A stretch of DNA of 38,096 bases from an uncultured Clostridia bacterium (GTDB lineage Bacteria > Bacillota > Clostridia > Christensenellales > UBA1242), in NCBI GenBank assembly GCA_947595235.1, contig CANQEP010000006.1, forward strand, positions 1 to 38,096. Reading direction: 5' to 3'. The position numbers and the translations under genes are program-made. Shown here in pieces: positions 16,801-25,307 of this stretch (position 1 is its first letter; every line of letters starts with the position of its first letter). The notes beneath the pieces are model-generated. The model saw nothing but the letters and a program-made list of their open reading frames with translations. It searched no databases and had not been told where the DNA came from.

Positions 16801-17170
16801 GAATATTGAGCACAACCTTCATAAGTTCTGCCGTGCTTATCTTTTCTTTTATGGCCTTCGCTCTGAGATAATAAACATCTTCATTCGCGACTTTATTGAG
16901 TTCCTTGTCAACATCAATATTAAAGGTCTTTGAAAAGAGCGCCTTCATTCTGTGTCTTCGAAAGGCCTTTCTTCGTGCTCTTCGTCTTACACCGCGCTTT
17001 TCTCTTCGCTCTTTTGCAGTGCTTTCTCCCGTTTTCTCTTTTTCGTTGGGGCTAAATGTTCTAACGCCAAGGTCAACAATTTTTATGGGGTTGTCTTTTA
17101 CGGGTTCATTTTCCAAAACCGCCCAACCAACACTTCCAATTCCAATATCCAAGCCAATTCTGTAGTTCAT
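13814..17170 (-). CDS. cas9: Type II-C CRISPR effector nuclease Cas9
   Basis: The product is 1118 residues, in the compact II-C size range. RuvC-I is GLDIGIGSVGWAV with Asp8. The arginine-rich bridge helix (RREKRGVRRRARRKAFRRHR) lies at about 55-75. RuvC-II is NIELARELSRD with Glu510. The HNH domain is IDHILPFSRSMDDSYNNKVLV with Asp590, His591 and Asn614. RuvC-III is HHCIDAAVIS with His727 and Asp730. The PAM-interacting region is the C-terminal quarter; the PAM cannot be read from sequence alone. All catalytic residues are present, so a working nuclease is expected. The ATG is preceded by TTAGGAG. It heads the operon with cas1 and cas2, and its tracrRNA gene lies just upstream on the same strand. 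Confidence 0.97.
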   Translation of the reverse strand: MNYRIGLDIGIGSVGWAVLENEPVKDNPIKIVDLGVRTFSPNEKEKTGESTAKERREKRGVRRRARRKAFRRHRMKALFSKTFNIDVDKELNKVANEDVYYLRAKAIKEKISTAELMKVVLNILKRRGFKSSRKGDASGKEGKLLKAIGENTQFLKDHGYETIGEALYTDERYKTTTCGKATYNIRNHSGDYRNCFKRDELKEEIEKILHRQAEFDKRISDEFIQNVTEIFSAQRTFDEGPSAPSPYSAKFEVGKCTFEKNEFRAPKATYTFEYFTALSKLNNLKLDDQPLNAEQHALVVSYMHDAESVKFSQLRKLLSLPTNVRFNLCNYSKKKGTELSEDEFIKECENASFVSFSKSYSIRKALGLKSSFENIELLDEIATMLTYNKSQESIDAYISQSPLLNALTDEQKQKISELNFDKFGSLSMVAMKKIIPYLEQGQRYDVACQSAGYNHSSFEHEKYKYLKGEEIEEELKDITSPVVKRAVNQTLKILNAIIAKYGSPQYVNIELARELSRDHKDRMRIQKVQTENLINNDRAREGLREFGLTMPTYLDLLKFKLYQEQEGKCVYSGKAIDINRLFEPNYVQIDHILPFSRSMDDSYNNKVLVLSAENQNKGNRTPYEYFGDDDKRWQDFVARAHLLKNSEKERRLLKTKFDEDQQKEFISRNLNDTRYIARFMLNLMQKYLEVAPSKGRNVIRSVNGAITSYLRKFWGINKVRDDGDIHHCIDAAVISTVSNSEIQKITSFNMLKERFVFDEDNKVFINIKTHELLSKEEKADLEAKGIDLMKKRLPEPYEGFVEELSIRGKVDYTLDGFSDEEKTRLLKLGYGEDEVQRVKPVFVSRMKTTKLTGAIHKETMMSSREYEETKNLIVSVDVGALKISEKPETIELKGDKYPSKSIENYYRPEDDRLLYLKLKNMLIENGEIPKNQPVYKPRKDGTDGPVVKKVKLYNKASSCVITPNGAAENENMVRVDVFKKGGKFYLCPIYMSDVYAKRLPNKVIEINKDWSEIDDSYEFLFSLYQNDLIKVTSDRDMKFSKVNNKNPLSKKPDSITCKEQIVYYNNTGIATASIKVLTNDRCYGISNLGVKTLKNMEKLYVDVLGKVYKAPKEKRKGF

Positions 17171-17190
17171 CCTATGTATCTCCTAAGAAC

Positions 17191-17199
17191 ATAATACCA
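17191..17199 (-). promoter_or_regulatory. Extended -10 promoter of the cas operon
   Basis: Read on the minus strand, TGG-TATTAT ends about 20 nt before the cas9 ATG. No good -35 box lies at the usual distance. The same TGG-TATxAT element is used in the CRISPR repeats. Confidence 0.5.
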
Positions 17200-17239
17200 C
17201 TTATTTGTGCTGGCCGACTATTGTTTTTTTATTTTTCAC

Positions 17240-17336
17240 AAAAAAAGACCGCCTTAAAGGCGATCACTTACTGGATAGGGATTAACCCTACCATTATTTT
17301 AGTAACCTATTGAACTTTGGTATGGTATAAGTTACA
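17240..17336 (-). ncRNA. tracrRNA
   Basis: Read on the minus strand, a transcript of about 97 nt begins at 17335-17336. Bases 17332-17296 are complementary to the CRISPR repeat. They give a 25-bp upper helix with one wobble pair, a 2x2 internal loop (UU facing UC) and an 8-bp lower helix that includes a G-U closing pair. A 7-bp stem-loop follows (GGTAGGG with CCCTATC), then a single-stranded linker, then a strong terminator hairpin (GATCGCCTT with AAGGCGGTC) and seven U. This is the normal order of anti-repeat, nexus-like hairpin and terminator for II-C tracrRNAs. It has its own promoter and lies between cas9 and the membrane-protein gene. Confidence 0.92.
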
Positions 17337-17341
17337 TTTTT

Positions 17342-17370
17342 ATATTATCTCTATTCTCGTTTTTTGTCAA
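17342..17370 (-). promoter_or_regulatory. Consensus promoter of tracrRNA
   Basis: A perfect TTGACA (17370-17365), 17 nt and TAATAT (17347-17342) are present on the minus strand. The -35 box is one half of a 9-bp palindrome spanning 17362-17384. Confidence 0.85.
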
Positions 17371-17384
17371 CGACTTTGACAAAA
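17362..17384. repeat. Palindrome over the tracrRNA -35 box
   Basis: TTTTGTCAA and TTGACAAAA form a perfect 9-bp inverted repeat with a 5-nt centre (CGACT). One arm contains the TTGACA of the tracrRNA promoter, so it could be an operator. It could also act as a weak terminator on the plus strand. Confidence 0.5.
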
Positions 17385-17421
17385 TTTTTATGGATTTGAG
17401 GTTTTTGATGCGAGATTTTAA

Positions 17422-18207
17422 CTACTTCTCTTTTGTGAGGGTGATGTTGAAGAAGCCTTTGTCGTTTTTGAAGCGGACGTTGTCAAAGCCGATTTTTTCA
17501 AAAATGTCTATGACACCAGAGTCAAAAAGTTCTTGAAAGGACTTGCCAAGTTCAATTAACTCTTCTTCTTTTGCCATGTCTGTTCTAACATTGCTTAAAA
17601 TTTCTAGGGCGGATATGGCTTTTTTTATGTCGCTTTCAAAACTTGAATCGTTGACCAGCAAGACATTTTCTTGCTGTTTCGCGCTACTAAAAAGCGTGCG
17701 GAACTTTTGCCTGAAATCTAGCACCTCGCCCCTATATTCCTCAATGACCTCCCTCACCATCTTTTGCTTTTTCATGTATTCGGGGTCAGTGACCGGACTT
17801 TTTCCATCGGCTGCGACGGGAGAAATAAAGGCGCGCATTTCTTTTATGGCAGAATTGTACTTTTCGATAAGTTCCTTAACGGTCAAGTTCTCGTAACGAA
17901 ACGACGAGTCGTCGCCCACAATCTCGTAGTACTCTTTTATTGGGTGATACACCACCATAAGCAAAGAGTGAACCGCGCTGAACATATCAACGTGGGCAAT
18001 CTCAAAAACGCGTTTGTTGTGGGCGGCCTTGCTCATGGCGTTGCTAAGGTCAATGAAAAATCCCAAAACGACTGCGCCAATCAAACTCCCTCCAGTGCTG
18101 CAGGAGACCACACACCACGGATTTTCTGGACAGATAAAAAACAGCCCAATAAGGATAAGCGATATCGCCACTCCACAACTATAAATTATGTAATGCAATT
18201 TTTTCAT
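17422..18207 (-). CDS. Two-helix membrane protein of unknown function
   Basis: The product is 261 residues. Two hydrophobic helices lie at about residues 6-27 and 36-54, with a short Cys-containing loop between them. A soluble, mostly alpha-helical domain of 200 residues follows, predicted in the cytoplasm and rich in Glu and Lys. No catalytic motif is recognised. GAGG lies about 10 nt before the ATG, and a promoter is visible at 18270-18242. It is the gene immediately upstream of the tracrRNA and cas operon on the same strand, but it has its own promoter and is not an established cas gene. Confidence 0.7.
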   Translation of the reverse strand: MKKLHYIIYSCGVAISLILIGLFFICPENPWCVVSCSTGGSLIGAVVLGFFIDLSNAMSKAAHNKRVFEIAHVDMFSAVHSLLMVVYHPIKEYYEIVGDDSSFRYENLTVKELIEKYNSAIKEMRAFISPVAADGKSPVTDPEYMKKQKMVREVIEEYRGEVLDFRQKFRTLFSSAKQQENVLLVNDSSFESDIKKAISALEILSNVRTDMAKEEELIELGKSFQELFDSGVIDIFEKIGFDNVRFKNDKGFFNITLTKEK

Positions 18208-18241
18208 AAGTTCGTGCCTCGCAATAAAATCTTATGCAACC

Positions 18242-18270
18242 ATGATACCATTTCGCGCTCCCCTTTTCAA
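18242..18270 (-). promoter_or_regulatory. Promoter of the 17422 membrane gene
   Basis: Read on the minus strand, TTGAAA, 17 nt and TATCAT are present, with TGG just before the -10 box. Confidence 0.65.
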
Positions 18271-18391
18271 CCAAATATAAACAGCGCACGCAAAAAATCG
18301 CAAAATCATTCACTTGCTCATGAAAAAATTACGCCAAATTTTGTGAAAATTTGTTGCAAAGATATAAAAATTTTTTGAGGGGAATTTTTGT

Positions 18392-18420
18392 TTGACAAAC
18401 TTAAAGCGTGCTCCTAAAAT
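18392..18420 (+). promoter_or_regulatory. Consensus promoter of thymidine kinase
   Basis: A perfect TTGACA (18392-18397), 17 nt and TAAAAT (18415-18420) are present. It lies inside a longer open frame, which fixes the real start at ATG 18434. Confidence 0.8.
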
Positions 18421-18433
18421 GACACTTGGAAAG

Positions 18434-19018
18434 ATGAATAAGTTATATTTTAAGTATGGTGCCATGGGAAGTTCAAAGACGGCACAAGCACTGATGTGCA
18501 GATATAATTACATAACAAAAGGGTTTGAGGTGTTTTTGTTCAAGCCAAAGGCAGACACGCGCTGTGTTATTGACGGCGTGCCCATGGTCAGCACGCGCAT
18601 TGGCCTTACAAGTGAGTGTATCGAGTTCTCAAAGACCGACAATTTTCTTGACATATGCAAAAAGTATGACATAACAAAGCCGAACGACGTCATAATTGTT
18701 GACGAGGCGCAATTCTTAACAAAGGAGCAAGTCGATGAGCTTAAAGAGGTCAGTCAAAATATGCCCGTTCTGTGCTATGGACTTTTGACAAACTTCAAGA
18801 TTGAACTCTTTGAGGGGAGCAAGCGCCTTGTTGAAATCGCCGACGCTCTTCAAGAGATAAAGTCGGTTTGCAAGTGCGGACGCAAGGCCACGGTCAACGC
18901 CCGCCTCATTGACGGCAAAATTGTTACCGAAGGTGAAGAAATCGTCATTGGCGCCGAAGAGAGTTATGAAAGCATGTGCTACAACTGTTTCAAAAAACGC
19001 CTAAGTGAGCAAAAGTAA
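18434..19018 (+). CDS. tdk: Thymidine kinase
   Basis: The product is 194 residues, the usual length of type II (TK1-like) thymidine kinases. The P-loop is GAMGSSKT (residues 9-16), with Ser replacing the usual Gly before Lys15. The Walker B motif is VDEAQF. The substrate lasso region contains the structural zinc cysteines CKCGR and CYNCF, and the ESYESMCYNCF end is typical. It phosphorylates thymidine in the salvage pathway. The start is set by the promoter that overlaps the upstream part of the frame; the -10 box ends 13 nt before the ATG. It is monocistronic and followed by a strong terminator. Confidence 0.9.
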   Translation: MNKLYFKYGAMGSSKTAQALMCRYNYITKGFEVFLFKPKADTRCVIDGVPMVSTRIGLTSECIEFSKTDNFLDICKKYDITKPNDVIIVDEAQFLTKEQVDELKEVSQNMPVLCYGLLTNFKIELFEGSKRLVEIADALQEIKSVCKCGRKATVNARLIDGKIVTEGEEIVIGAEESYESMCYNCFKKRLSEQK

Positions 19019-19035
19019 AAATCCATTTAACATAT

Positions 19036-19064
19036 AAAAACAGCCAGAAATGGCTGTTTTTGAT
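19036..19064 (+). terminator. Terminator of thymidine kinase
   Basis: A perfect 11-bp stem AAAAACAGCCA / TGGCTGTTTTT with a GAAA loop is followed by a T-rich tail. Confidence 0.85.
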
Positions 19065-19373
19065 TTTATCAAAATTCGGTTTTTGCAAAAAATATTGCAA
19101 AATTGCGATTTTTTCACCGTTTTTAAGGGTAAAATTGCGTGATTTTGCGTTTTTTGGGCTAATTTAGGGCTTTAAGTTGTCTTAAAAGGCCATTTATTTG
19201 CATTTGAAGGGTTTTATAGGCGGTTTTATCGTGCAAATATATGGTTTTGGTGATTTCTATCATGACGCTCTCAAAGTTTTCGCTTTTGGGCGGAGGGCAT
19301 TTTTTTGTTAATAAAATAACTAAACACGAAGCATTGCTTTTTTTTTCGCCGACAAAACACAGCCGTCTTCAAT

Positions 19374-19402
19374 GTTTGACTGGTTCACTAAAGTTGTGTA
19401 TA
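19374..19402 (+). promoter_or_regulatory. Consensus promoter of the HD-domain gene
   Basis: TTGACT, 17 nt and a perfect TATAAT precede an AAGGG and the ATG at 19426. Confidence 0.8.
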
Positions 19403-19425
19403 ATGGCTTTAAAAGGGAAAATATT

Positions 19426-20085
19426 ATGGACATTAAAGAAATTTATAAGAGCATTCGAGAGGATGAGCAACTTCTTGACACCTACGACAAAATTAACCAA
19501 AAGATAAATTTTGTTATTGACCACGGGCGACTTCACGTTGAGCACGTGCTCGGCTATGTTGACCTCATCTGCGACGCACTCAAAATCGAAAAGAGAACAA
19601 GGTATCTCACTTTCATTGCGGGAATGCTCCACGACGTTGGGCGCCTTGAGTCACGCGAAGAGCACTCGGTCTATAGCGCAGAGTTTGCGAAAAATTATCT
19701 AAAAGGCAAACTTTCAAATGCCGATATCGACATCGTTTGCGAGGCGATCAAGATGCACGACCGCGACTACTTTGACTATGAAACAACAAACGAGGTCGCG
19801 TGGCTACTTTACTTTGCCGACAAACTTGACTACACTCGCTCGCGCTACATTCCTGCCCTCACCACCGAAAGCCACAAGACCAAGTTCAGTTACAACATCG
19901 ACCGCTTTGAACTTGTGCCCTCAAAAGACGCCATGACCATAAACGTCTATATTTTCAAACAGTCCAGCGAGTTTGAAGAAATTTTCAACACCCGCCTTGC
20001 CGAAATATACATCCGCATTCTCGCCCACTTCAAAAAAGAAGCAACCATTGTTTTTAAACTTGTTTGGGGGTATTGCTTTGCCTAA
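19426..20085 (+). CDS. HD-domain metal-dependent phosphohydrolase
   Basis: The product is 219 residues. The HD signature is visible as HVEHVLGYVDLI (first His), MLHDVGRLE (the His-Asp pair) and further metal ligands in IKMHDRDYFDYE and the ADKLDYTRSRY segment. Such proteins hydrolyse phosphate esters of nucleotides, including dNTPs and (p)ppGpp-like substrates; the exact substrate is not evident. A longer reading from 19372 would run across the promoter, so I start at ATG 19426. The gene lies between thymidine kinase and an ABC transporter with its own promoter. Confidence 0.8.
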   Translation: MDIKEIYKSIREDEQLLDTYDKINQKINFVIDHGRLHVEHVLGYVDLICDALKIEKRTRYLTFIAGMLHDVGRLESREEHSVYSAEFAKNYLKGKLSNADIDIVCEAIKMHDRDYFDYETTNEVAWLLYFADKLDYTRSRYIPALTTESHKTKFSYNIDRFELVPSKDAMTINVYIFKQSSEFEEIFNTRLAEIYIRILAHFKKEATIVFKLVWGYCFA

Positions 20086-20103
20086 AAAACAAGTGCCTTT
20101 TGC

Positions 20104-20133
20104 TTGACCGACTGTTGGGGCGTTTGATATAAT
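20104..20133 (+). promoter_or_regulatory. Leaderless promoter of the ABC transporter
   Basis: TTGACC (20104-20109), 18 nt and a perfect TATAAT (20128-20133) are followed by six bases and the GTG start at 20140. No Shine-Dalgarno is present. Confidence 0.75.
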
Positions 20134-20139
20134 CGACCC

Positions 20140-22845
20140 GTGATTAAGGTTGAAAATTTAACAAAAGTTTATAAAAGTTCAAAAAGGCAGTCTTGCACTG
20201 CACTAAACAACATTTCTTTTACTCTTGCAAACAAGGGCATGGTCTTTATTGTTGGCAAGAGCGGTAGCGGAAAGAGTACTCTTCTTAACTTGCTTGGTGG
20301 CCTTGACAACATCACCAGCGGTGAGATAACCATTGACGACATGAAGTTCTCTGAAATACGTGGCTCTGACGGGTTCGACAGATTCCGCAACTCATACATG
20401 GGCTTTGTTTTTCAAGACTACTACCTTGTTGAGATGATGACCGTTTTTGAAAACGTCAAGTTTGCGCTTGACCTTCAGCACTCTGCCGACGACGAAAAGG
20501 TGCGCGAAACACTTAAAAAGGTGGGGCTTGAGGGCTACGAAAACAGATACCCAAAAGAACTCTCGGGCGGGCAACAACAACGCGTTGCCATTGCAAGGGC
20601 ACTTGTTAAAAGTCCAAAACTCATCTTGGCAGACGAGCCCACTGGCAACCTTGACGAGACAACATCGGTGCAAATTCTAGACATTTTGAAAGACCTTTCA
20701 AAAGAGAGTTTGGTGGTTATTGTCTCGCACAATATCGAACACGCCAAGCAATACGGCGACCGCATCATTAGGCTTAGCGAGGGCAATATCATCTCGGACA
20801 AAGAGAGGTCGGGGTCTAGCGATGAACTTATTATTGAAAAAAATGAAATCAGAATTCCAAGTGCGCGTTCGCTGACAAGCGATGAGGTTGAAATGGTCAA
20901 CGCCCACCTCAAAAAGGGCAAATACAAGTTCTCAAAGCAAGACGACGTTTTTGTTGACACGAAAAAAATCAAGGAAAAACCTCACGAAGGCGAAGAGATG
21001 AAAAAAAGTCGTTTGCCCCTTGGCAAAGTGCTAAAATTGTCGCTTAGATTCACAAGGGCGAACATCTTCACCTACATTGCAACCACCTTGATTGTTGCAT
21101 TTCTGGTGACGTTGTTCGGGCTTTGCCAGATGCTGATTGCCTACAACGGCAACGACCTTTTGAAGACAGTGTCGGGCGCGTATAACAACGTTTATATCTT
21201 GCAAAAAGGCTACTACGCAACGGGGCTGACCTCAGTTGTCTCCACCGACAAGATGAGCATGATAACCGACGAGGACATAGAAAGGTTCAAGGAGACAGAC
21301 AACGAGGGCGAGATGTATCTTCTTTACAACATGCCAATCCCTCTTGACAAGAACGCGACGGGCGTTGAGACGGGCAATCCCGTGAACCAAGTTGAGGCGT
21401 ATCAACAACTCTACGCAAGCGAGGGAGCGGGCGTTCTGCTTTGCACTGAGCAATACCTTGCAAGAATTTATGGCACAGAAGACGGAAAAATCAACCTTGT
21501 TGAGACCGAAAACACTAGCGAGCCACAGAAAAATGGTTGCTACATCACCGACTACATGGCGGACTGCATTGTTGAACACTTTGCGCCCGAGATGTTTGAG
21601 TACGGCAACTACCCCTACGACCAACTTATTGGCTGGATTGCGCAAGATAGAAATTTCCGCGTCAACGGAGTTATTAACACGGGCTACAAAGAGCGTTACA
21701 GTAAGCTCATTGCCGACATAAAAGAGGCCATAAGAACTCAGTCGCGCGAAAAGGCGCAAGAAATCTACGCCTCAGACCAATACAGCGAGTTCATTGAAGA
21801 GGCGCGCACCTCCCTCAACGTTGCCTATGCAACAGACGAGGAATTTTTGGACACAATAATCATGAACCGCACCGCTTGGGGCGAGCCTCACACCTATGCA
21901 AGACTTCTTCGGGTTGACATTCTGGAAGTTAAAGAGGACGGAACGGCGGGAAAGATTTTGCTTGTTGACAACGGCGACCTCACTTGCTCTATAAATGACG
22001 ACAAGACCTATGGCGGAGAGTTTCGCCTCAAAAGTGGCGAGGTAAAGATGAGCCTTGAACTCTACAACCAACTTTTTGGCACTGAACTAACTAACGAAAA
22101 CATTGATCAATTCGAAGAAAAGGAGTTCATCATCGACGGCTTTGCCTCGCACAGAAATCCGAGCGATGACCCTCTTTACTCGCGAAAGTTCAAGGTCGTT
22201 GACGTTGTTGAGCAAACAAAGAACGGCAAGTCGTTCGAGGTCTGCCCCGACGACTACAAGTTCTTCCGACACTATGACCTCTTTCCATATGCCATATTTT
22301 TTGACCAGCCAACCGACATCGCTGCGCTGTACGCTGCGGGCGAAGGTTACGCGTTCTATTCAACTTCTCCGCAGTTCTCAGCGGTCTATACAGTCGTCAA
22401 GGTCATGACCATGTACAAAGACCTCTTTGTCATAATCTCGGTTGTGCTTTTCCTTGCCGGACTTTTGATACTCTTCAACTTTGGAAGAAAGGTTGTGCGT
22501 GGCAGAGTCTATGAAATTGGAATAATTCGCGCGCTTGGTGGAAGCAAGAAAGAAATCGTCAAGATTTTCCTTTTCCAACTGCTATACGCGTCTGTGCTGA
22601 TTTGCATTGTTTCAGTCGCGGGGCTGTTCGGCATCGCCTACCTTGCCAACTCCATCTTGACCGTGAGCCTTGTAAAAGTCACGCAAAACGCCGCATTCAA
22701 GAGCATGACATTGCTGGTTGCAAACCCAATAACATTCGCGTTCATTGTTGGAGCGGTGGTCGTTATAACAATCCTCTCTGCCCTCATCCCACTTGTTATG
22801 CTCTCACGAATAAAGCCACTCAATATCATAAAGGCAAAAGAATAG
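20140..22845 (+). CDS. Fused ABC transporter, ATPase plus FtsX-type permease
   Basis: The product is 901 residues. The ATPase occupies about residues 1-230 with Walker [10 protein letters not shown] (39-47), the Q-loop in VFQDYYLV, the signature LSGGQQQR, Walker B ILADEPTG and the switch His in SHNIEHA. It is of the LolD/MacB type. A linker leads to one helix at about 307-330. A large extracytoplasmic domain of some 430 residues follows, then three C-terminal helices ending in [14 protein letters not shown], the FtsX/MacB permease pattern. Such fusions export peptides or lipoproteins or act in mechanotransmission; the cargo is unknown. It begins with GTG exactly six bases after the -10 box, which indicates a leaderless mRNA. 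It is monocistronic with a terminator behind it. Confidence 0.9.
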   Translation: MIKVENLTKVYKSSKRQSCTALNNISFTLANKGMVFIVGKSGSGKSTLLNLLGGLDNITSGEITIDDMKFSEIRGSDGFDRFRNSYMGFVFQDYYLVEMMTVFENVKFALDLQHSADDEKVRETLKKVGLEGYENRYPKELSGGQQQRVAIARALVKSPKLILADEPTGNLDETTSVQILDILKDLSKESLVVIVSHNIEHAKQYGDRIIRLSEGNIISDKERSGSSDELIIEKNEIRIPSARSLTSDEVEMVNAHLKKGKYKFSKQDDVFVDTKKIKEKPHEGEEMKKSRLPLGKVLKLSLRFTRANIFTYIATTLIVAFLVTLFGLCQMLIAYNGNDLLKTVSGAYNNVYILQKGYYATGLTSVVSTDKMSMITDEDIERFKETDNEGEMYLLYNMPIPLDKNATGVETGNPVNQVEAYQQLYASEGAGVLLCTEQYLARIYGTEDGKINLVETENTSEPQKNGCYITDYMADCIVEHFAPEMFEYGNYPYDQLIGWIAQDRNFRVNGVINTGYKERYSKLIADIKEAIRTQSREKAQEIYASDQYSEFIEEARTSLNVAYATDEEFLDTIIMNRTAWGEPHTYARLLRVDILEVKEDGTAGKILLVDNGDLTCSINDDKTYGGEFRLKSGEVKMSLELYNQLFGTELTNENIDQFEEKEFIIDGFASHRNPSDDPLYSRKFKVVDVVEQTKNGKSFEVCPDDYKFFRHYDLFPYAIFFDQPTDIAALYAAGEGYAFYSTSPQFSAVYTVVKVMTMYKDLFVIISVVLFLAGLLILFNFGRKVVRGRVYEIGIIRALGGSKKEIVKIFLFQLLYASVLICIVSVAGLFGIAYLANSILTVSLVKVTQNAAFKSMTLLVANPITFAFIVGAVVVITILSALIPLVMLSRIKPLNIIKAKE

Positions 22846-22850
22846 TGTAT

Positions 22851-22879
22851 AGCCTAAACGCCAAAGTTTAGGCTTTTTC
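22851..22879 (+). terminator. Terminator of the ABC transporter
   Basis: The stem AGCCTAAAC / GTTTAGGCT with a 6-nt loop is followed by a T tract. Confidence 0.85.
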
Positions 22880-22899
22880 TTTTGTTTTTGCGTTTAAGG

Positions 22900-22928
22900 T
22901 TGACAAAATCTTAATAAAATTTTAAAGT
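22900..22928 (+). promoter_or_regulatory. Leaderless promoter of the GT8-cardiolipin synthase operon
   Basis: A perfect TTGACA (22900-22905), 17 nt and TAAAGT (22923-22928) are followed by six bases and ATG 22935. No ribosome binding site is visible. Confidence 0.7.
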
Positions 22929-22934
22929 ATTGTT

Positions 22935-23744
22935 ATGAGCGACATCAAGAACATTTTGGTTAACATAAATCATGGGTATGTGCACCATTTTTTAACTATG
23001 CTCAACTCGCTTGCAACAAGCAACGCAGAAAGCAACTTCAAGGTTTTTGTTCTTCATTCCGACCTTGACGAAAGCGACAAAGAGTATATTTTTTCAAAGA
23101 TATCTCCAACTATAACGCTATCTTTCGTAGAAGTGGACAGTTTGCTCTTTAAAGGAGCGCCAACGGTCAAGCGATATCCTTATGAGATTTACTATCGCAT
23201 ATTCGCGCCTCTCATGCTTCCCGAAGATGTTGAAAGAGTTTTGTATCTTGACTGCGACCTTGTTGTGCATGGTAATTTAAACGAGCTTTACAACATGGAC
23301 TTTGAAGGCAATCTGTTCATCGCTTGCACGCAGATAAGAAAGTTCTTGCAAAACTTCAACAGGTTCCGCCTTGGAGTTACAAAAGATTATTTCTATATGA
23401 ACACTGGCGTTATGGTCATGAACATAAAATCGCTGCGACCGCTGATTGACCAAGAAAAGATATTTGCATTCATAAAGTCAAACGGCTGGAGAATGTGCCT
23501 CTATGACCAAGATGTTCTGTACCACTTTTTTGGTAATAAAATTTGTCTGGTTGACCCACTTTTGTATAACCTTAGCGACCGCTACATCAAATTTTATAAT
23601 ATGCGCAACCCCAAAAATAAAGTGGACATTGAATGGGTTGAGAAAAACAACATCATAATTCACTATATTGGCCGCAACAAGCCATGGAAAGATAACTACA
23701 AGGGCATTTTGAAATCAATATATAAAAGGTACGAGATAAAATGA
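22935..23744 (+). CDS. Glycosyltransferase family 8 protein
   Basis: The product is 269 residues. The metal-binding DxD motif is VLYLDCDLVVHG (Asp106 and Asp108). The family's second region, DQDVLYHFF, and the C-terminal HYIGRNKPWK motif are both present. These are the hallmarks of GT8 galactosyl/glucosyltransferases that act on lipopolysaccharide, lipoteichoic acid or surface polysaccharide. It is cytoplasmic with no signal peptide. Its stop overlaps the start of cardiolipin synthase by 4 nt, so the two share an operon; a role in envelope glycolipid synthesis is a reasonable inference. Confidence 0.9.
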   Translation: MSDIKNILVNINHGYVHHFLTMLNSLATSNAESNFKVFVLHSDLDESDKEYIFSKISPTITLSFVEVDSLLFKGAPTVKRYPYEIYYRIFAPLMLPEDVERVLYLDCDLVVHGNLNELYNMDFEGNLFIACTQIRKFLQNFNRFRLGVTKDYFYMNTGVMVMNIKSLRPLIDQEKIFAFIKSNGWRMCLYDQDVLYHFFGNKICLVDPLLYNLSDRYIKFYNMRNPKNKVDIEWVEKNNIIIHYIGRNKPWKDNYKGILKSIYKRYEIK

Positions 23745-25291
23745 AAAAACTATTCAAGAAATTATTTGGAAGGCTCACATTTGTCATGATTGCAGTGCTT
23801 TTGCAACTGGCACTGACTTTTGTTCTTCCCTATGTTTTGAGTTACTACTACCCAAGTATTTTCGGCAACTTGGTCGTGACGCTAAATGTTGTGTTCTCGG
23901 TTTTGGCGTTGATTTTTACAATAAAAATCATCAATTCAGACATGCCCACCGAGGGTCAACTCATCTGGGTCATTCTCATTTTGTTTTTGCCAATTTTGGG
24001 CATAACAATATATTGCATGTTCGTTAGGCGCAAGCCCCCAAGAAGGCACAAAAAACTCTATGATAGCGTTTCAAAAGAAACAACAAAATTCATCTCGCGC
24101 TCAAAAGAAGAAATTGAAGACCTCAAACAAATTCTTGGCGACAAGTTCGGGCAGTTTGAGTACCTTTATAGGTCCACGGGGCTGAAAGCCTACACCAACT
24201 CGGCCGTTAAATATCTTTCAACGGGCGAAGAATTTTGCGAGGAACTTATACGCGAACTTGAAAACGCAAAAAAATACATCTTCATGGAGTACTTCATCAT
24301 CGACGAGGGGCAACTCTGGGACAGAATTTTGCAAACTCTTGAAAAAAAGGTGAGCGAGGGTGTTGAGGTCAGAGTTATGTATGACGACCTTGGAACAATA
24401 AACAAACTTCCAACCAACTTCTATAAAAAACTCAACAAGAAGGGTATAAAGTGCGTGCGCTTTAACGCGTTCACCCCCGCTGTCTCTGCATCGCACAACA
24501 ACCGCGATCACCGAAAGATGACAATCATCGACGGGCAAGTGGGCTTTATGAGTGGACTCAACCTCGCCGACGAATATGTCAACCTCATCCACCCATTTGG
24601 GCATTGGAAAGACACGGGCATCAAAATAACTGGCGAGGCGGTCAAGAACATGATACTCATGTTCTTGCAACTAAACGACGTACAAAACAGAAAAATCGAG
24701 GACTTTACGCCCTACCTCAACTATGAGGCAAAAAGCGTGAAGTCTAGTGGCGTTATTTGTCCATTTGGCGACGGGCCAAAGTATTTTTATAGCGAGTATG
24801 TTGCAATCAACGCCTACCTTAACATAATCAACCAAGCGCAAAGATATTTGTGGATAACAACCCCATATCTCATCGTTGACAACAAACTCACCAACGCGCT
24901 CTGCAACGCGGCAAGAAGAGGAGTTGATGTGAGAATTGTCACCCCGCACATCCCCGACAAAAAAATCATCCTTGGAATTACGCGCTCAAGTTACAAAACT
25001 TTGCAAGAGGCGGGCGTGAAAATCTTTGAGTACAAAGACGGCTTCATCCACTCAAAGCAAGTGCTTTGCGACGACGAAATCGGCATTGTTGGAACAATCA
25101 ACTTCGACTACCGCAGTCTCTTGCACCACTATGAGTGTGGCACACTTATGTACAAGACCGATTGCCTAAAAGACATGAAAAAGGACTTTGAAAACCTCTT
25201 CACAATTTCGCTCAACATGGAGGGCTTTTGCCAAAGCCGAATTGTGCGTCTGTTCTGCGAGATAATGAAGTTGTTTACTCCACTTTTGTGA
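23741..25291 (+). CDS. cls: Cardiolipin synthase
   Basis: The product is 516 residues. Hydrophobic segments in the first 100 residues hold it in the membrane (about 13-35, 39-60 and 70-92). Two phospholipase-D HKD motifs are present: His257, Lys259 and Asp264 in DHRKMTIIDG, and His437, Lys439 and Asp444 in HSKQVLCDDE. The layout is that of bacterial cardiolipin synthases, which join two phosphatidylglycerol molecules. The ATG overlaps the TGA of the GT8 gene. The next gene, an acetyltransferase, follows 16 nt downstream with its own ribosome binding site and is probably cotranscribed. Confidence 0.92.
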   Translation: MKKLFKKLFGRLTFVMIAVLLQLALTFVLPYVLSYYYPSIFGNLVVTLNVVFSVLALIFTIKIINSDMPTEGQLIWVILILFLPILGITIYCMFVRRKPPRRHKKLYDSVSKETTKFISRSKEEIEDLKQILGDKFGQFEYLYRSTGLKAYTNSAVKYLSTGEEFCEELIRELENAKKYIFMEYFIIDEGQLWDRILQTLEKKVSEGVEVRVMYDDLGTINKLPTNFYKKLNKKGIKCVRFNAFTPAVSASHNNRDHRKMTIIDGQVGFMSGLNLADEYVNLIHPFGHWKDTGIKITGEAVKNMILMFLQLNDVQNRKIEDFTPYLNYEAKSVKSSGVICPFGDGPKYFYSEYVAINAYLNIINQAQRYLWITTPYLIVDNKLTNALCNAARRGVDVRIVTPHIPDKKIILGITRSSYKTLQEAGVKIFEYKDGFIHSKQVLCDDEIGIVGTINFDYRSLLHHYECGTLMYKTDCLKDMKKDFENLFTISLNMEGFCQSRIVRLFCEIMKLFTPLL

Positions 25292-25307
25292 GAGTAAGGA
25301 GAAAAAT

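Larger units (their letters stand above)
19019..19425. other. AT-rich intergenic region
   Basis: No gene is supported here. The left end holds the thymidine kinase terminator and the right end the promoter of the HD-domain gene. Between them lie repeated AAAATTGCG-like strings (for example around 19098-19107 and 19131-19140) and one inverse copy of AAAAAACGCAAAAT (19142-19155), a 14-mer also seen in three other intergenic sites of this window. Confidence 0.5.
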
